From: Sphaerisporangium fuscum
Lineage (GTDB): Bacteria > Actinomycetota > Actinomycetes > Streptosporangiales > Streptosporangiaceae
Length of the DNA: 64,000 nucleotides
Assembly (NCBI RefSeq): GCF_018531465.1
Contig: NZ_JAHDTF010000013.1
Span: forward strand, 124,001-188,000
Direction of reading: 5' to 3'
Shown: positions 8,528 to 17,109 of the stretch, one piece after another
Position numbering within the stretch: the first letter of the stretch is position 1
Layout: every line of letters starts with the position of its first letter
The notes under the pieces: generated by a model
The model's input: the letters and a program-made list of their open reading frames with translations, nothing else
Told to the model about the DNA's origin: nothing
Databases searched by the model: none
Translations under genes and position numbers: made by a program

Positions 8528-9502
8528 TCAGGAATTCGGCATACCGGTGAGCCCTGCCCTGGCCTCACGGGGCGTGCGGCCGTACCGGCCCCGGAAGACG
8601 CGGGCGAAGTGGGCCTGGCTGGAGAATCCCCAGCGATAGGCGACGTCGGCGATCCTCGTCCCCGCCGCGCCCGGTGCCGAGAGCTCGGCGGCGGCCCGCT
8701 CCAGCCGGCGGTCGAGGATGTACCGGGCCGGCGTGGTCCCGGCCGGCTCGAAGACGCGGGAAAGCTGCCGGACGGAGATCCCGAGCGTGCGGGCGACCTC
8801 GGCCGCGTTGAGCCGGGGATCGTGCAGGTGCCGTTCGATGTGCTCCTTGGCCGTGAGGAGCTGGGCCGGCGGGGAGGCGGGGCCGCCGGACCGCTCCAGC
8901 GCGAGCAGGCGGATCAGCCCGAGCACCGCCTGCCGGGTCTCCTCCGGGCTGTGGCCGCCGCGCATGGCGACCAGGTCGCCGAGCAGCGAGCGCAGGCTCG
9001 ACACGAGCCTGCCCTCCTGGACGGACCCCCTGCCGAACAGCGTCGGCACGGGGACGCCGCCGGGCAGGCACACCTCAGTGAACACCTCGCGGGGGATGTC
9101 CACCAGGATCTGGCCCATGGAGGAGGAGAAGCCGAACAGGTACGGCCGCCGCGTGTCGTACAGCACGAGGTCGCCGGCGGTGGCGGCCAGGCAACCGTTC
9201 TCGTGCAGGAAGACCGCCTCGCCCCTGAGCAGCAGGCTGGCGAACACCGAGTCCTTGGGGGTGGACCTCGCCATCTGCGGCGTCCGCTCGATCACGTGCG
9301 CGTTGCCGGCGATGTGCGCGAGCCGGACGTCGGCGAGCCGGATGTTGGTCTGCGAGGCCAGCAGGCCGCTGTCGGAGTAGGACCTGCAGGACAGGCCCAC
9401 CAGCTCCCTGCGGTTGTACTCTTCCCAGTAGTCGATGCGCTCCGCGGGCGCGACGTGTTCCGTCGTCGCCCGGGAGATCACGGAGACGGCGTTCGGTGGC
9501 AT
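8528..9502 (-). CDS. AraC family transcriptional regulator (catabolic operon)
   Basis: A 324-residue regulator. The N-terminal 200 residues have the AraC_binding_2 type of sensor seen in NitR-like regulators (early WEEYNRRELVGLSC). The C-terminal 100 residues carry two helix-turn-helix units (LNAAEVARTLGISVRQLSRVF and RIADVAYRWGFSSQAHFARVF). ATG 9502 has a strong AGGAGG site. It lies 48 bp downstream of the SDR gene, on the same strand as the dioxygenase-MFS-dehydrogenase-SDR operon, and is probably its activator. Paired direct repeats upstream of the first operon gene (13278-13315) fit an AraC dimer site. The inducer is unknown. Confidence 0.88.
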   Translation of the reverse strand: MPPNAVSVISRATTEHVAPAERIDYWEEYNRRELVGLSCRSYSDSGLLASQTNIRLADVRLAHIAGNAHVIERTPQMARSTPKDSVFASLLLRGEAVFLHENGCLAATAGDLVLYDTRRPYLFGFSSSMGQILVDIPREVFTEVCLPGGVPVPTLFGRGSVQEGRLVSSLRSLLGDLVAMRGGHSPEETRQAVLGLIRLLALERSGGPASPPAQLLTAKEHIERHLHDPRLNAAEVARTLGISVRQLSRVFEPAGTTPARYILDRRLERAAAELSAPGAAGTRIADVAYRWGFSSQAHFARVFRGRYGRTPREARAGLTGMPNS

Positions 9503-9550
9503 TACCGGCCTCCTGGTTGCCCAACACCTAACGCAGAAGTATGTCCGGTT

Positions 9551-10294
9551 TTATACGCAAAGATAGCCTCCGTCCACTGGGAGGACCGCCCCCGTGACGT
9601 AGGACGCGGCGGGCGAGCACAGGAACGCGATCACCGAGGCGACGTCCCGGGGCCGGCCGTAGCGCCCGAGCGGGATGCGGGCCAGCACCTCCGCGGCGGC
9701 CCTGGGGTCGTCCAGCAGGCCGCGGGCGAGCGGGGTCTCGACGAACCCCGGGGCGACCGCGTTGACCCGCACGCCCTGGGGCGCGTACTCGGCGGCGAGC
9801 GAGCGGGTGAGCTGTGAGATCCCTCCCTTGCTGGCACTGTACGCCGGGCGGTCCCTGCTGCCGAAGAAGGCGAACATGGAGGAGACGTTCACGACGCTGC
9901 CGCCCGTGCTCGCCAGACCGGGCCGGGCGGCCTCGCAGGCGACCATGGTGGCGGTCAGGTTGACGTCGATGACGCGAAGCCACCGGTCGAGGTCGTACTC
10001 GCCGCGGTCGTGGCTGACGCCGGCGCAGTTGACGAGGACGCCGATCGGCCCCTCGCCGGCGATGAGCCGGGCCAGGCCGTCCCGGTCGAGGACGTCGTGC
10101 TCGACCGTGCGCACGCGCGGGTGCGCGGGCCGCTCGGCGGCCACGCGGGGCGCGAGGCCGAGGGCCACGACGTCCGCGCCGAGTTCGGCGAACAGGGTCG
10201 CCGTCGCCGCGCCGATCCCCGAGGTGCCGCCGGTGACGACCACGGTGCGGCCGGCGAACAGGTCGTCCCGCAGGCCCGCCGACATGTCGATCAT
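9551..10294 (-). CDS. SDR family NAD(P)-dependent oxidoreductase
   Basis: A 247-residue classical short-chain dehydrogenase. TVVVTGGTSGIGAATA is the TGxxxGIG cofactor loop, NCAGVS matches NNAG, and the catalytic Ser-Tyr-Lys set is visible as VSSMFAF followed by YSASKGG. The C-terminal GAVLPVDGGYLCV ends like typical SDRs. The ATG at 10294 overlaps the stop of the dehydrogenase gene by 4 nt (ATGA), so the two are translationally coupled, and GGAGGGGG precedes it. It probably oxidises or reduces a hydroxyl/keto intermediate of the catabolic operon. Confidence 0.9.
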   Translation of the reverse strand: MIDMSAGLRDDLFAGRTVVVTGGTSGIGAATATLFAELGADVVALGLAPRVAAERPAHPRVRTVEHDVLDRDGLARLIAGEGPIGVLVNCAGVSHDRGEYDLDRWLRVIDVNLTATMVACEAARPGLASTGGSVVNVSSMFAFFGSRDRPAYSASKGGISQLTRSLAAEYAPQGVRVNAVAPGFVETPLARGLLDDPRAAAEVLARIPLGRYGRPRDVASVIAFLCSPAASYVTGAVLPVDGGYLCV

Positions 10295-11358
10295 GGACGT
10301 ACGCCCCCTCCGCCCGGCCGTACCAGGACCTTGATCTGGTCGCCGCCGCGCAGCAGGGCCTCGAACCCGTCGCGCACGACGTCCTCCAGCGCGATGGTGG
10401 AGGTGACGATCGCGGCCAGGTCGACGCCCTCCTCGACGAGCCGGACCAGCTCCGGATAGACGTCCCGGTACCCCACGGTCGCGATGATCGACTGCTCGTT
10501 GTTGACCAGGGCGAACGCGTCGAGGCCGACCGTCCCGCCGAGGCCCGCCAGCACGACCCTGCCGCCCTTCCTGGTCGCCGCGAGGCAGGTGCCCAGCGTG
10601 CCCTCGGCGCCGACGACCTCGAACGCCACGTCCACGCCCTCGCCGCCGGTCGCCCGCCGGATCAGGTCCGGGACGCCCTCGCCCGCGCGGACGTCCACCA
10701 GGTCCGTGGCGCCGACCCTGCCCGCCAGGGCGAGCCGGGCGGGCGAGAGGTCGGCGGCGATGACGCGGCCCGCGCCCTGCCGCGCCGCGAGCATCACGAT
10801 CAGCAGCCCGATCGGGCCGAGGCCGAGGACCGCGATCGTCTCGCCGGGACGGATCGCGGCCCGGCGCAGGGCGTGCAGCGAGACGGCCGCGGGCTCGAAC
10901 ACCGCCGCCTGCTCCAGCGGCACCGAGTCCGGCAGCCTGTGCAGCATGTACGCGGGCACGGTGGCGCGCTCGGCCATCCCGCCGTTCCCCATCAGGCCGG
11001 CGAAACCGAAGTGGCGGCAGATGTTGTACTCGCCGTCGCGGCAGCGCGGGCAGGTGCCGCACCGGTAGTGCGGCTCCACCGCCACCCGGTCGCCCGGCGC
11101 GAGCCCCGTCACCCCGGGGCCGACCTCGGTCACTGTGCCGCAGAACTCGTGGCCGAGCACCAGCGGCGCGACCGCCCCGGACTCGGGGTGCGGCTCGGTG
11201 ACCGGGATGGCGTGCGGGCCGTCGGCGTACTCGTGGAGGTCGCTGCCGCAGATCCCGCAGTAGGCCACCGCGACGGTCGCCTCCCCGGGGCCGGGCGCGG
11301 CGACCTCCACGTCGACGACGCGGACGTCGCGCGCCCCGTACCAGACGGCGGCCTTCAC
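10291..11358 (-). CDS. Zinc-dependent medium-chain alcohol dehydrogenase (butanediol/sorbitol dehydrogenase-like)
   Basis: A 355-residue MDR enzyme. CGICGSDLHEY and GHEFCG provide the catalytic-zinc ligands, CGTCPRCRDGEYNIC the structural zinc site of four Cys, and GLGPIGLL the nucleotide-binding turn. The pattern around GHEFCGTVTEVG and VEPHYRCG is closest to (R,R)-2,3-butanediol dehydrogenases. GTG 11358 is used because AAGGAGGGG precedes it and it overlaps the transporter stop as GTGA. It is the third gene of a four-gene coupled operon and probably oxidises a secondary alcohol or alpha-hydroxy ketone. Confidence 0.9.
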   Translation of the reverse strand: MKAAVWYGARDVRVVDVEVAAPGPGEATVAVAYCGICGSDLHEYADGPHAIPVTEPHPESGAVAPLVLGHEFCGTVTEVGPGVTGLAPGDRVAVEPHYRCGTCPRCRDGEYNICRHFGFAGLMGNGGMAERATVPAYMLHRLPDSVPLEQAAVFEPAAVSLHALRRAAIRPGETIAVLGLGPIGLLIVMLAARQGAGRVIAADLSPARLALAGRVGATDLVDVRAGEGVPDLIRRATGGEGVDVAFEVVGAEGTLGTCLAATRKGGRVVLAGLGGTVGLDAFALVNNEQSIIATVGYRDVYPELVRLVEEGVDLAAIVTSTIALEDVVRDGFEALLRGGDQIKVLVRPGGGGVRP

Positions 11359-12653
11359 GCCGCCCCTCCTTCCACCAGGGCGGTCTCCCCCGCCGTACCG
11401 CGGCGGCGCAGTACGGCCGGAGCGGTCTCCCGCAGGCCGAACGCGAGCAGGACGACGGCGACCGCCCCGCCGGTCGCGATGAACATGGCGGTCTGCAGGC
11501 CCCACAGGTCCGAGGCCCAGCCGGAGATCATCGGGCCGAGGAACCCGCCCGCGAGCTCGCCCACGCCCATGATCAGGCCGAGCGCGGTCGCCAGCGCGCC
11601 GGGCGGCACGGTCTCGGCCGGGATCGTCGCCATGAACAGCGTGAAGCATCCCAGACCGGTGTAGGTGAGGAGCATCAGCGCGCCGAGCGCCAGCGGGCTG
11701 GACACGTACACGATGGCGATCGGGCAGAACACCGCGAGCGTGGTGAAGCCGATGAGCGCGGGCTTGCGGCCGATCCGGTCGGAGATGCCCGGCGTGGCGA
11801 AGCCCCAGAGCACCCACGCGACGCCGAGGCAGGTCATGACGCCGCTCATCGCCCCCGGCGTGAAGCCCTTCACCTGTGTCAGGTAGGTGGGGGTGAAGGT
11901 GATGAGAGTGACGAACCAGGTGAGGTAGCAGCAGGCGATCAGCATGCAGATCACGACGTTCCGCTGCTTGATCACATCCCGCAGGGCGGCCCTGGGCGGG
12001 GCGGCCACCGGCGCCGCGGCCGGCGCCGGCCCGCCCTGCGGGGGCCGTTCACGGACGAACTTCGCGATCAGCGCCGCCACCACCAGGCCGGGGACGATGG
12101 TGACGTAGAAGGCGGTGCGCCAGCCGAAGGCCTCCGCGACCCAGACCACGGCGATCGGCGCCACGATTCCGCCGAGCAGACCGGCGGACGAGCCCTGCAG
12201 CAGGCCCATGTTCAGCCCGCGCCGGTTCTCCCGCGACGCCTCGACCATCAGCGACTGGGCCATCGGGAGGACCGCCCCCTCGGCCGTGCCCATCAGGGCC
12301 CGCGCGGCGAGCAGGCCGGCGAACCCCGACATCAGGCCGGACACCGAGGAGAAGAGCGAGAAGAGCACCACGGCGCCGATGAGGATCGGCTTGCGGCGGC
12401 CGAGCCTGTCGGACAGCCGCCCGGCGATCATCCCGGACACCGCCCACGTCAGCGCCAGCACGCCCGACAGGGTGCCCAGCTCGCCGTTGGACAGGCCGAA
12501 GTCCTTGTCCATGTAGGGCGCGAGGAAGGCGAGGGCCTGCCGGTCGAAGAAGACGAAGCCGAAGGCCAGGAACAGGAGAAGGAGGAGAAGGTTCTCGTAC
12601 CGCCGGGCCGCGCGTTCCGCTGCCGCCGGGGCCGACGAGGTGATGCGGGTCAT
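11355..12653 (-). CDS. MFS transporter (ACS/hexuronate-type)
   Basis: A 432-residue permease with twelve membrane segments. Motif A is visible as GRLSDRLGRRKP after helix 2, and a central cytoplasmic loop near residue 200 is rich in Pro/Ala. The N-terminal FVFFDRQALAFLAPYM block is typical of anion:cation symporter members that import organic acids. ATG 12653 is chosen; a GTG 3 nt earlier is an alternative. It lies 34 bp after the cupin dioxygenase gene and overlaps the dehydrogenase gene by 4 bp, so it is the likely uptake system for the operon's substrate. Confidence 0.87.
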   Translation of the reverse strand: MTRITSSAPAAAERAARRYENLLLLLLFLAFGFVFFDRQALAFLAPYMDKDFGLSNGELGTLSGVLALTWAVSGMIAGRLSDRLGRRKPILIGAVVLFSLFSSVSGLMSGFAGLLAARALMGTAEGAVLPMAQSLMVEASRENRRGLNMGLLQGSSAGLLGGIVAPIAVVWVAEAFGWRTAFYVTIVPGLVVAALIAKFVRERPPQGGPAPAAAPVAAPPRAALRDVIKQRNVVICMLIACCYLTWFVTLITFTPTYLTQVKGFTPGAMSGVMTCLGVAWVLWGFATPGISDRIGRKPALIGFTTLAVFCPIAIVYVSSPLALGALMLLTYTGLGCFTLFMATIPAETVPPGALATALGLIMGVGELAGGFLGPMISGWASDLWGLQTAMFIATGGAVAVVLLAFGLRETAPAVLRRRGTAGETALVEGGAA

Positions 12654-12687
12654 CACGGTCTTCCAGAGGAGAAGGCCACGCGGGCGG

Positions 12688-13221
12688 TCAGCGGAACAGC
12701 GAGTTGACGTAGTCGGCGCCGATGCCGACCTTCTCGTAGTGCTCGCGGCACATGGCGATGTAGTCGTGGACGTCGAAGATGCCCTCGGGCTCGCCGTTCT
12801 CGTCCAGCCAGACCAGCGGGCCCTTGACGATGAAGTACGTCTTCATCGGCTCGCCGCTGTCGTAGGCGACCAGCGTGTGCCCCTCGCCCGGCGCCTCGTA
12901 GACGAAGTCGCCCGCCGTGGCCGTCCAGTCGCGCTCCAGGTACCCCCACTTGCCGGAGATGGTGTAGGCGAACACCTCGTGCGGGTGGTAGTGCCGGTTG
13001 ACCAGCCCGGCCTCCTTGGCGCGGAGGATGTCGGCCCAGCTGTTGTCCTTGACGTTGATCCAGAGGGGCCGCGACCCGACGGTCTCGCTGAACGGGACGT
13101 AGTAGCGGTCGTCGTCGGTGGCGACCTTGGAAAGATAGACTTCCGGCAGCGCGTCCGGCTTCTGCGAGTTCTCGATCGGCTTGAGGTCGTGCCAGAACTC
13201 CGAGGTGGGCTTTTCGGGCAT
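12688..13221 (-). CDS. Cupin protein of the 2,4'-dihydroxyacetophenone dioxygenase family
   Basis: A 177-residue single-domain cupin resembling 2,4'-dihydroxyacetophenone dioxygenase, an Fe(II) enzyme that cleaves the C-C bond of aromatic alpha-hydroxy ketones. The metal-binding cupin motif is NRHYHPHEVFAYTISGKWGY, followed by the second motif region around APGEGHTLV, and the protein ends in NSLFR as family members do. ATG 13221 has an AAGGAG site. It is the first gene of an operon with an MFS importer, a zinc dehydrogenase, an SDR and an AraC regulator, which supports a catabolic role; the real substrate is inference. Confidence 0.8.
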   Translation of the reverse strand: MPEKPTSEFWHDLKPIENSQKPDALPEVYLSKVATDDDRYYVPFSETVGSRPLWINVKDNSWADILRAKEAGLVNRHYHPHEVFAYTISGKWGYLERDWTATAGDFVYEAPGEGHTLVAYDSGEPMKTYFIVKGPLVWLDENGEPEGIFDVHDYIAMCREHYEKVGIGADYVNSLFR

Positions 13222-13277
13222 GTTTCCAACTCCTTACAGGTGTTGGAGAGAGTGAACTCTGACGTGCCGCCCGTGTC

Positions 13278-13315
13278 TTTCCCATCCCGGACGTCGCGGT
13301 TTGCCCATTCGGGAC
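13278..13315 (-). promoter_or_regulatory. Tandem direct repeats, probable AraC activator site
   Basis: Read on the minus strand, GTCCCGAATGGGCAAA (13315-13300) and GTCCGGGATGGGAAA (13292-13278) are direct repeats about 23 bp apart, roughly two helical turns. They sit 57 bp upstream of the dioxygenase start, placed to touch a -35 region. This is the usual geometry for a dimeric AraC-family activator. Confidence 0.6.
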
Positions 13316-13462
13316 ATGCCTCGGCCCAGCAGGGCACCTCGAACGACGTCAGCACCACGTCCACGTGGGCGCCCTGGTCCTCCCGCATCGCGGACACCCG
13401 GTGCGGCGCCGCCGTTGCCGCCTTACGCTTTTTGAGCACCCGCGGCGGTAGGCATAGGCCGC

Positions 13463-14998
13463 ATGACGAACCGAACATCGTTGGCGGCACTGACGCTGGC
13501 CCTGACGGCGCTGGTGGCGCAGCCTTCCGCGGCGGGCGCCACCACCGTCTCCAGCCCGAGCGTGTCGTGGAAGTCCTGCCCCACCTACTCCGACGAGGTG
13601 ATCCGGAGCCTGGGTGTGGCGCAGGATCACGTCGCGAACTTCCGTACCCTGATGAAACGCCTGGAGTGCGGGACGGTCAGCGCGCCGCTGAACCACGATG
13701 ACCCCGGTGGGCCGAAGATCGACATCGCTGTGACCCGGCTGGCCGCCACGGACGAGGACCACCGGCTGGGCACTGTCGCCGTCCTGCCGGGAGGGCCGGG
13801 CGGCAGTGGATATCTGGACCCGATCCTGCGGGCCGCGCTCAGAAACGATGAGATGGCCGAGCTGAACGAGCGGTACGACATCATCGGCTTCGACCCTCGC
13901 GGGGTCGGGTACAGCACCAAGGTCGTCTGCGAGCCCGGCCCGAGAGGCCCGGACAAGCCGGGCCCGCTGACCGAGGAGTCGGCCAGGAAGATCTACGACC
14001 ACCAGGTCGCGGCCAACCTGAAGTGCGCGAACTCCGACCCGGACTTCCTGCGGCAGCTCACCACCGACACCGTGGCCAGAGACCTGGACCAGGTACGGAC
14101 CGCACTGGGCGACCGCGCGCTCAACCTGCTCGGTTTCTCCTGGGGCACCTATCTGGGCGCTGCGTACCGGAGCCTGTTCCCCACTCACACCGGACGGGTC
14201 TTCCTGGACAGCCCGGCGCCGCCGTGGACCCGTTTCGACAGGCACATCGAGGAGAGCGCCGCGGCGGTCGAGCGCGACTTCGGCCGCATGGCCACCTGGC
14301 TGGCACGCCGTGAGGCGATCTACGGCCTGGGCACCACCGCCAAGCAGGTGCGTGAGCAGGTGGTGAAGCTCGTCACCGCCTACGACAAGAACCCCAAGAC
14401 TTATACCGACCTGCCGCAGCCGATCGATGGCTCGGCCGTCGCCAACCTGGCCGGGCGCAACTCGACTGAGTGGGCACGCGCGGGCAAGGCCCTCTCCGAG
14501 CTGCGGACGGCGACGGCCACCACCGCCCCGCCCACCGTCAAGGAGCTGCTCGGCGCCCAGATGAGAGCACCTCTGCCCGGCACGCCCGAAATGACGAACA
14601 TGACCATGAACTGGGCGGTCACGTGCAACGAGGACAGCAGCCGGCCGAGTTTCGCCACCGCCTGGCATGACTACCAGCGGCTCCAGAAGCGTTTTCCGGC
14701 GACCGGCCGCGCCTGGGGCACGACCGCGCTGTGTTCCGGCTGGCCGCTGCCGGTGCGGCAGGCCACGCTGAAGCGGGACGGCGGATCGCTGGTGCTGGCC
14801 GCGCACCTGTACGAGTACATGTCCGTCTACGACTGGGCGCTGCAGACGCGCCGCGTCATCGGTGGCACCGTCTACAAGGTGGCCGACGACGTGCACGTCT
14901 CGACCACCAAGGTGCCTGAGTGCGCCGCCGAGGTGGTGAAGTACTTCGAGACGGGCCGGATCGACGCGGGCTGCCCGGGCCTCAAGCCCCCGAGCTGA
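13463..14998 (+). CDS. Secreted alpha/beta hydrolase, tripeptidyl aminopeptidase (SlpD/TAP) type
   Basis: A 511-residue secreted serine peptidase of the Streptomyces SlpD/SlpE and tripeptidyl aminopeptidase group. Residues 1-24 form a signal peptide. The oxyanion region PGGPGGSG and the nucleophile elbow GFSWGTYLG (Ser226) are clear. The C-terminal TAP-like domain near residues 400-500 (ALCSGWP and AGCPGL) has the paired Cys usual for the family. These enzymes remove N-terminal tripeptides from secreted proteins. The ribosome site before ATG 13463 is weak. It diverges from the dioxygenase operon and appears monocistronic. Confidence 0.88.
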   Translation: MTNRTSLAALTLALTALVAQPSAAGATTVSSPSVSWKSCPTYSDEVIRSLGVAQDHVANFRTLMKRLECGTVSAPLNHDDPGGPKIDIAVTRLAATDEDHRLGTVAVLPGGPGGSGYLDPILRAALRNDEMAELNERYDIIGFDPRGVGYSTKVVCEPGPRGPDKPGPLTEESARKIYDHQVAANLKCANSDPDFLRQLTTDTVARDLDQVRTALGDRALNLLGFSWGTYLGAAYRSLFPTHTGRVFLDSPAPPWTRFDRHIEESAAAVERDFGRMATWLARREAIYGLGTTAKQVREQVVKLVTAYDKNPKTYTDLPQPIDGSAVANLAGRNSTEWARAGKALSELRTATATTAPPTVKELLGAQMRAPLPGTPEMTNMTMNWAVTCNEDSSRPSFATAWHDYQRLQKRFPATGRAWGTTALCSGWPLPVRQATLKRDGGSLVLAAHLYEYMSVYDWALQTRRVIGGTVYKVADDVHVSTTKVPECAAEVVKYFETGRIDAGCPGLKPPS

Positions 14999-15151
14999 CC
15001 TCGGCCATGGCGGCGAGCCGCTCGGCCGCGGCGGGCCGGCCGGCGCGCTGAGGGATGTCCCTGGCCGCCCGCCTGCTGCGCCGCGCTCTGACCTGAGGCA
15101 TGACGAGGATGTCCCGGACGTCTGCAAAGATGCGGGGAGTCCACGATCGCG

Positions 15152-15174
15152 CGCGCCCCCCACGGGGCGCGTTT
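15152..15174 (+). terminator. 8-bp GC hairpin with short T run
   Basis: CGCGCCCC-CCAC-GGGGCGCG followed by TTT, about 150 bp after the tripeptidyl aminopeptidase stop and 25 bp before the serine hydrolase start. It could terminate the upstream gene or act as an attenuator in the leader of the next. Confidence 0.4.
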
Positions 15175-15199
15175 CAGTGCCGCCCTGAGGAGTTTCTGG

Positions 15200-17041
15200 A
15201 TGAACCGGAGAGGTTTTCTCGCGCTGGCCGGCGCCGCCGGCCTGGCCGCCCCGACTTTCAGCCGGCCGGCGTACGCCGCGAGCTACCCCTTCGCCGCCCG
15301 CCGCATCCCCGCCGAGGCCCAGACGAAGCTGAAGGAGCTGGCCCCCCGCGGCATCACGTCGTTCGCCTTCACACCGTCCAACGGCTGGGTCATCGTCACC
15401 CAGGACGGCCACTACTTCGCCCGGGGCATTCCCGACGAGTGCTTCACCGAGCTGGGCAAGCGCATCGCCGCCGGCTGGCGGATCCACTGCGTCGCCTTCC
15501 CCGCCGAAGGCGGGAACCGCTGGGTGATCACCGGGGACAAGGGGGTGTCCGCGCGCGGCATCCCGCAGGCGTGCTACCAGCGGGTCCTCGACTGTTACAA
15601 GGCCGGGCAGCAGGTCGTCGACGTCGCCTTCCCGCCGGCGGGCGGCGACCGCTGGGTGGTGGCGGCCACCAAGGACTTCTTCGCCCACGGCGTCGACGAC
15701 GAGTGCTACCAGATGATGCGCAACCTGACGCAGGGCGGACGCCGGGTGACGCGCGTCGCCTTCCCCCGCGCCGGAGGGTGGGTGGTCGTCGCACAGGACG
15801 ACTTCTACGCGCGCGGCATCGACGACGAGTGCTTCACCCAAATGAAGAGCCTGGCCGCCGGCGGCTGGCAACTGCACAACCTGGCCTTCTCCCCCGTCAA
15901 CACCGGCTGGTCGATCGCCTCCCGGGGCAAGGTGCCGGCGCTGCCCGCCGACCGCCCGCGGCAGGTCGAGAACGCCGTGGGCGGCTCGACCATCTGGCAG
16001 CGGATGAGCTACTGGAAGACACCGGGCGTCGCGATCGCGGTCGTGGTCGGCAACAAGATCGCCTGGTCCACCGGCTACGGGCGGCTGGAGGCGGGCGGCG
16101 CGGGCGCCGCGCACCCCGAGAGCGCCTTCCAGGCCGCCTCGATCAGCAAGGCCGTGAGCGCCATCGGCGTGCTGCGTCTCATGCAGACGCTCAAGCGGCC
16201 GCTGACCGACGACATCGGCCCCTACCTCGACTGGACCCTGCAGCGCCGCTCGTGCGTCTCACCGACGGCGGTGCCGACGATCGACCGCGTGCTGGCCCAC
16301 CGGGGCGGCGTCATCGGGCGCGGCTCCACCTCCCCGGCGGACGCCTGTTCCGGCTTCAGCGCCGGAGGCGGCGGCTTCGCCGGTTACGGCCCGAACGCGA
16401 CCGTGCCCTCACTGCTCCAGGTCATGAACGGCGAGGGCAATTCCCCCAAGATCGAGCTCACCACCGATCCCGGCGCCGAGTACCACTACTCGGGGGCGGG
16501 GTTCGTGCTGCTGCAGCGGATGGTGGAGCAGCAGAGCGGCCTGTCGCTGGCCGAGTACATGGACAAGGAGGTGTTCGGGCCGCTCGGCATGAAGACCAGC
16601 TCCTACGCGCTGTCCCCCTCGTTCGAGCTCGCCGCCGGCCACACCACCGCCGGCGCCGTGATCCCCGGCAAGCGGTACCGCTACCCCGAGTCCGCCGCCG
16701 CCGGCCTCTACACCAACGTCCTCGACCTGTGCCGCCTGGTGTGCTACCTGAACAAGGCCTGGACCGCCTCCGGCGACATCGCGGGCCCGCTCACCAGGTC
16801 CTCCGTGCGGACACTGCTCAGCCCGGGCCCCCAGCCGGACATGGGCCGGGGCTTCTTCATCGCCGGCTCGGGCACCAAGCAGTTCTCCTACGGCCACGAC
16901 GGCTCCAACTACGGCTTCAAATCCGTGTTCAAGGGCTACCCCGAACTCGGCGCCGGCTACGCCGTCATGGTCAACGGCGACAACACGCCCCTGGTCAACG
17001 AGATCGCCGCCGCCATCAGAAAGGTCTACGGCTGGGCCTGA
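15200..17041 (+). CDS. Secreted serine hydrolase (class C beta-lactamase/DD-peptidase fold) with N-terminal repeats
   Basis: A 613-residue exported protein. It starts MNRRGFLALAGAAGLAAP, a twin-arginine-type signal. Residues 45-255 hold four to five repeats of about 45 residues with the pattern FxPxxGWxxxxxDxYFARGIxDECF, which resemble propeller or ligand-binding repeats and are unusual in front of this fold. Residues 275-613 form the beta-lactamase-like domain: SISK (Ser314/Lys317) is the SxxK motif, YHYSGAGF the Tyr motif and GHDGSNYG replaces the KTG box, as in EstB-like esterases. ATG 15200 has a GAGGAG site. It probably cleaves esters or D-amino-acid peptides; the substrate is unknown. 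Confidence 0.82.
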   Translation: MNRRGFLALAGAAGLAAPTFSRPAYAASYPFAARRIPAEAQTKLKELAPRGITSFAFTPSNGWVIVTQDGHYFARGIPDECFTELGKRIAAGWRIHCVAFPAEGGNRWVITGDKGVSARGIPQACYQRVLDCYKAGQQVVDVAFPPAGGDRWVVAATKDFFAHGVDDECYQMMRNLTQGGRRVTRVAFPRAGGWVVVAQDDFYARGIDDECFTQMKSLAAGGWQLHNLAFSPVNTGWSIASRGKVPALPADRPRQVENAVGGSTIWQRMSYWKTPGVAIAVVVGNKIAWSTGYGRLEAGGAGAAHPESAFQAASISKAVSAIGVLRLMQTLKRPLTDDIGPYLDWTLQRRSCVSPTAVPTIDRVLAHRGGVIGRGSTSPADACSGFSAGGGGFAGYGPNATVPSLLQVMNGEGNSPKIELTTDPGAEYHYSGAGFVLLQRMVEQQSGLSLAEYMDKEVFGPLGMKTSSYALSPSFELAAGHTTAGAVIPGKRYRYPESAAAGLYTNVLDLCRLVCYLNKAWTASGDIAGPLTRSSVRTLLSPGPQPDMGRGFFIAGSGTKQFSYGHDGSNYGFKSVFKGYPELGAGYAVMVNGDNTPLVNEIAAAIRKVYGWA

Positions 17042-17048
17042 CCCCACC

Positions 17049-17078
17049 CGGCGGGGCCGCCGAGCCGCGGCCCCGCCG
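17049..17078. terminator. 12-bp bidirectional GC hairpin between convergent genes
   Basis: CGGCGGGGCCGC and its perfect complement are separated by a 6-nt loop. The hairpin lies between the convergent stops of the serine hydrolase gene and the HerA-like gene. No U tract is present on either strand. Confidence 0.5.
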
Positions 17079-17109
17079 ACACACCCCCGCCGCCGGCCGG
17101 CGGAGGCCG

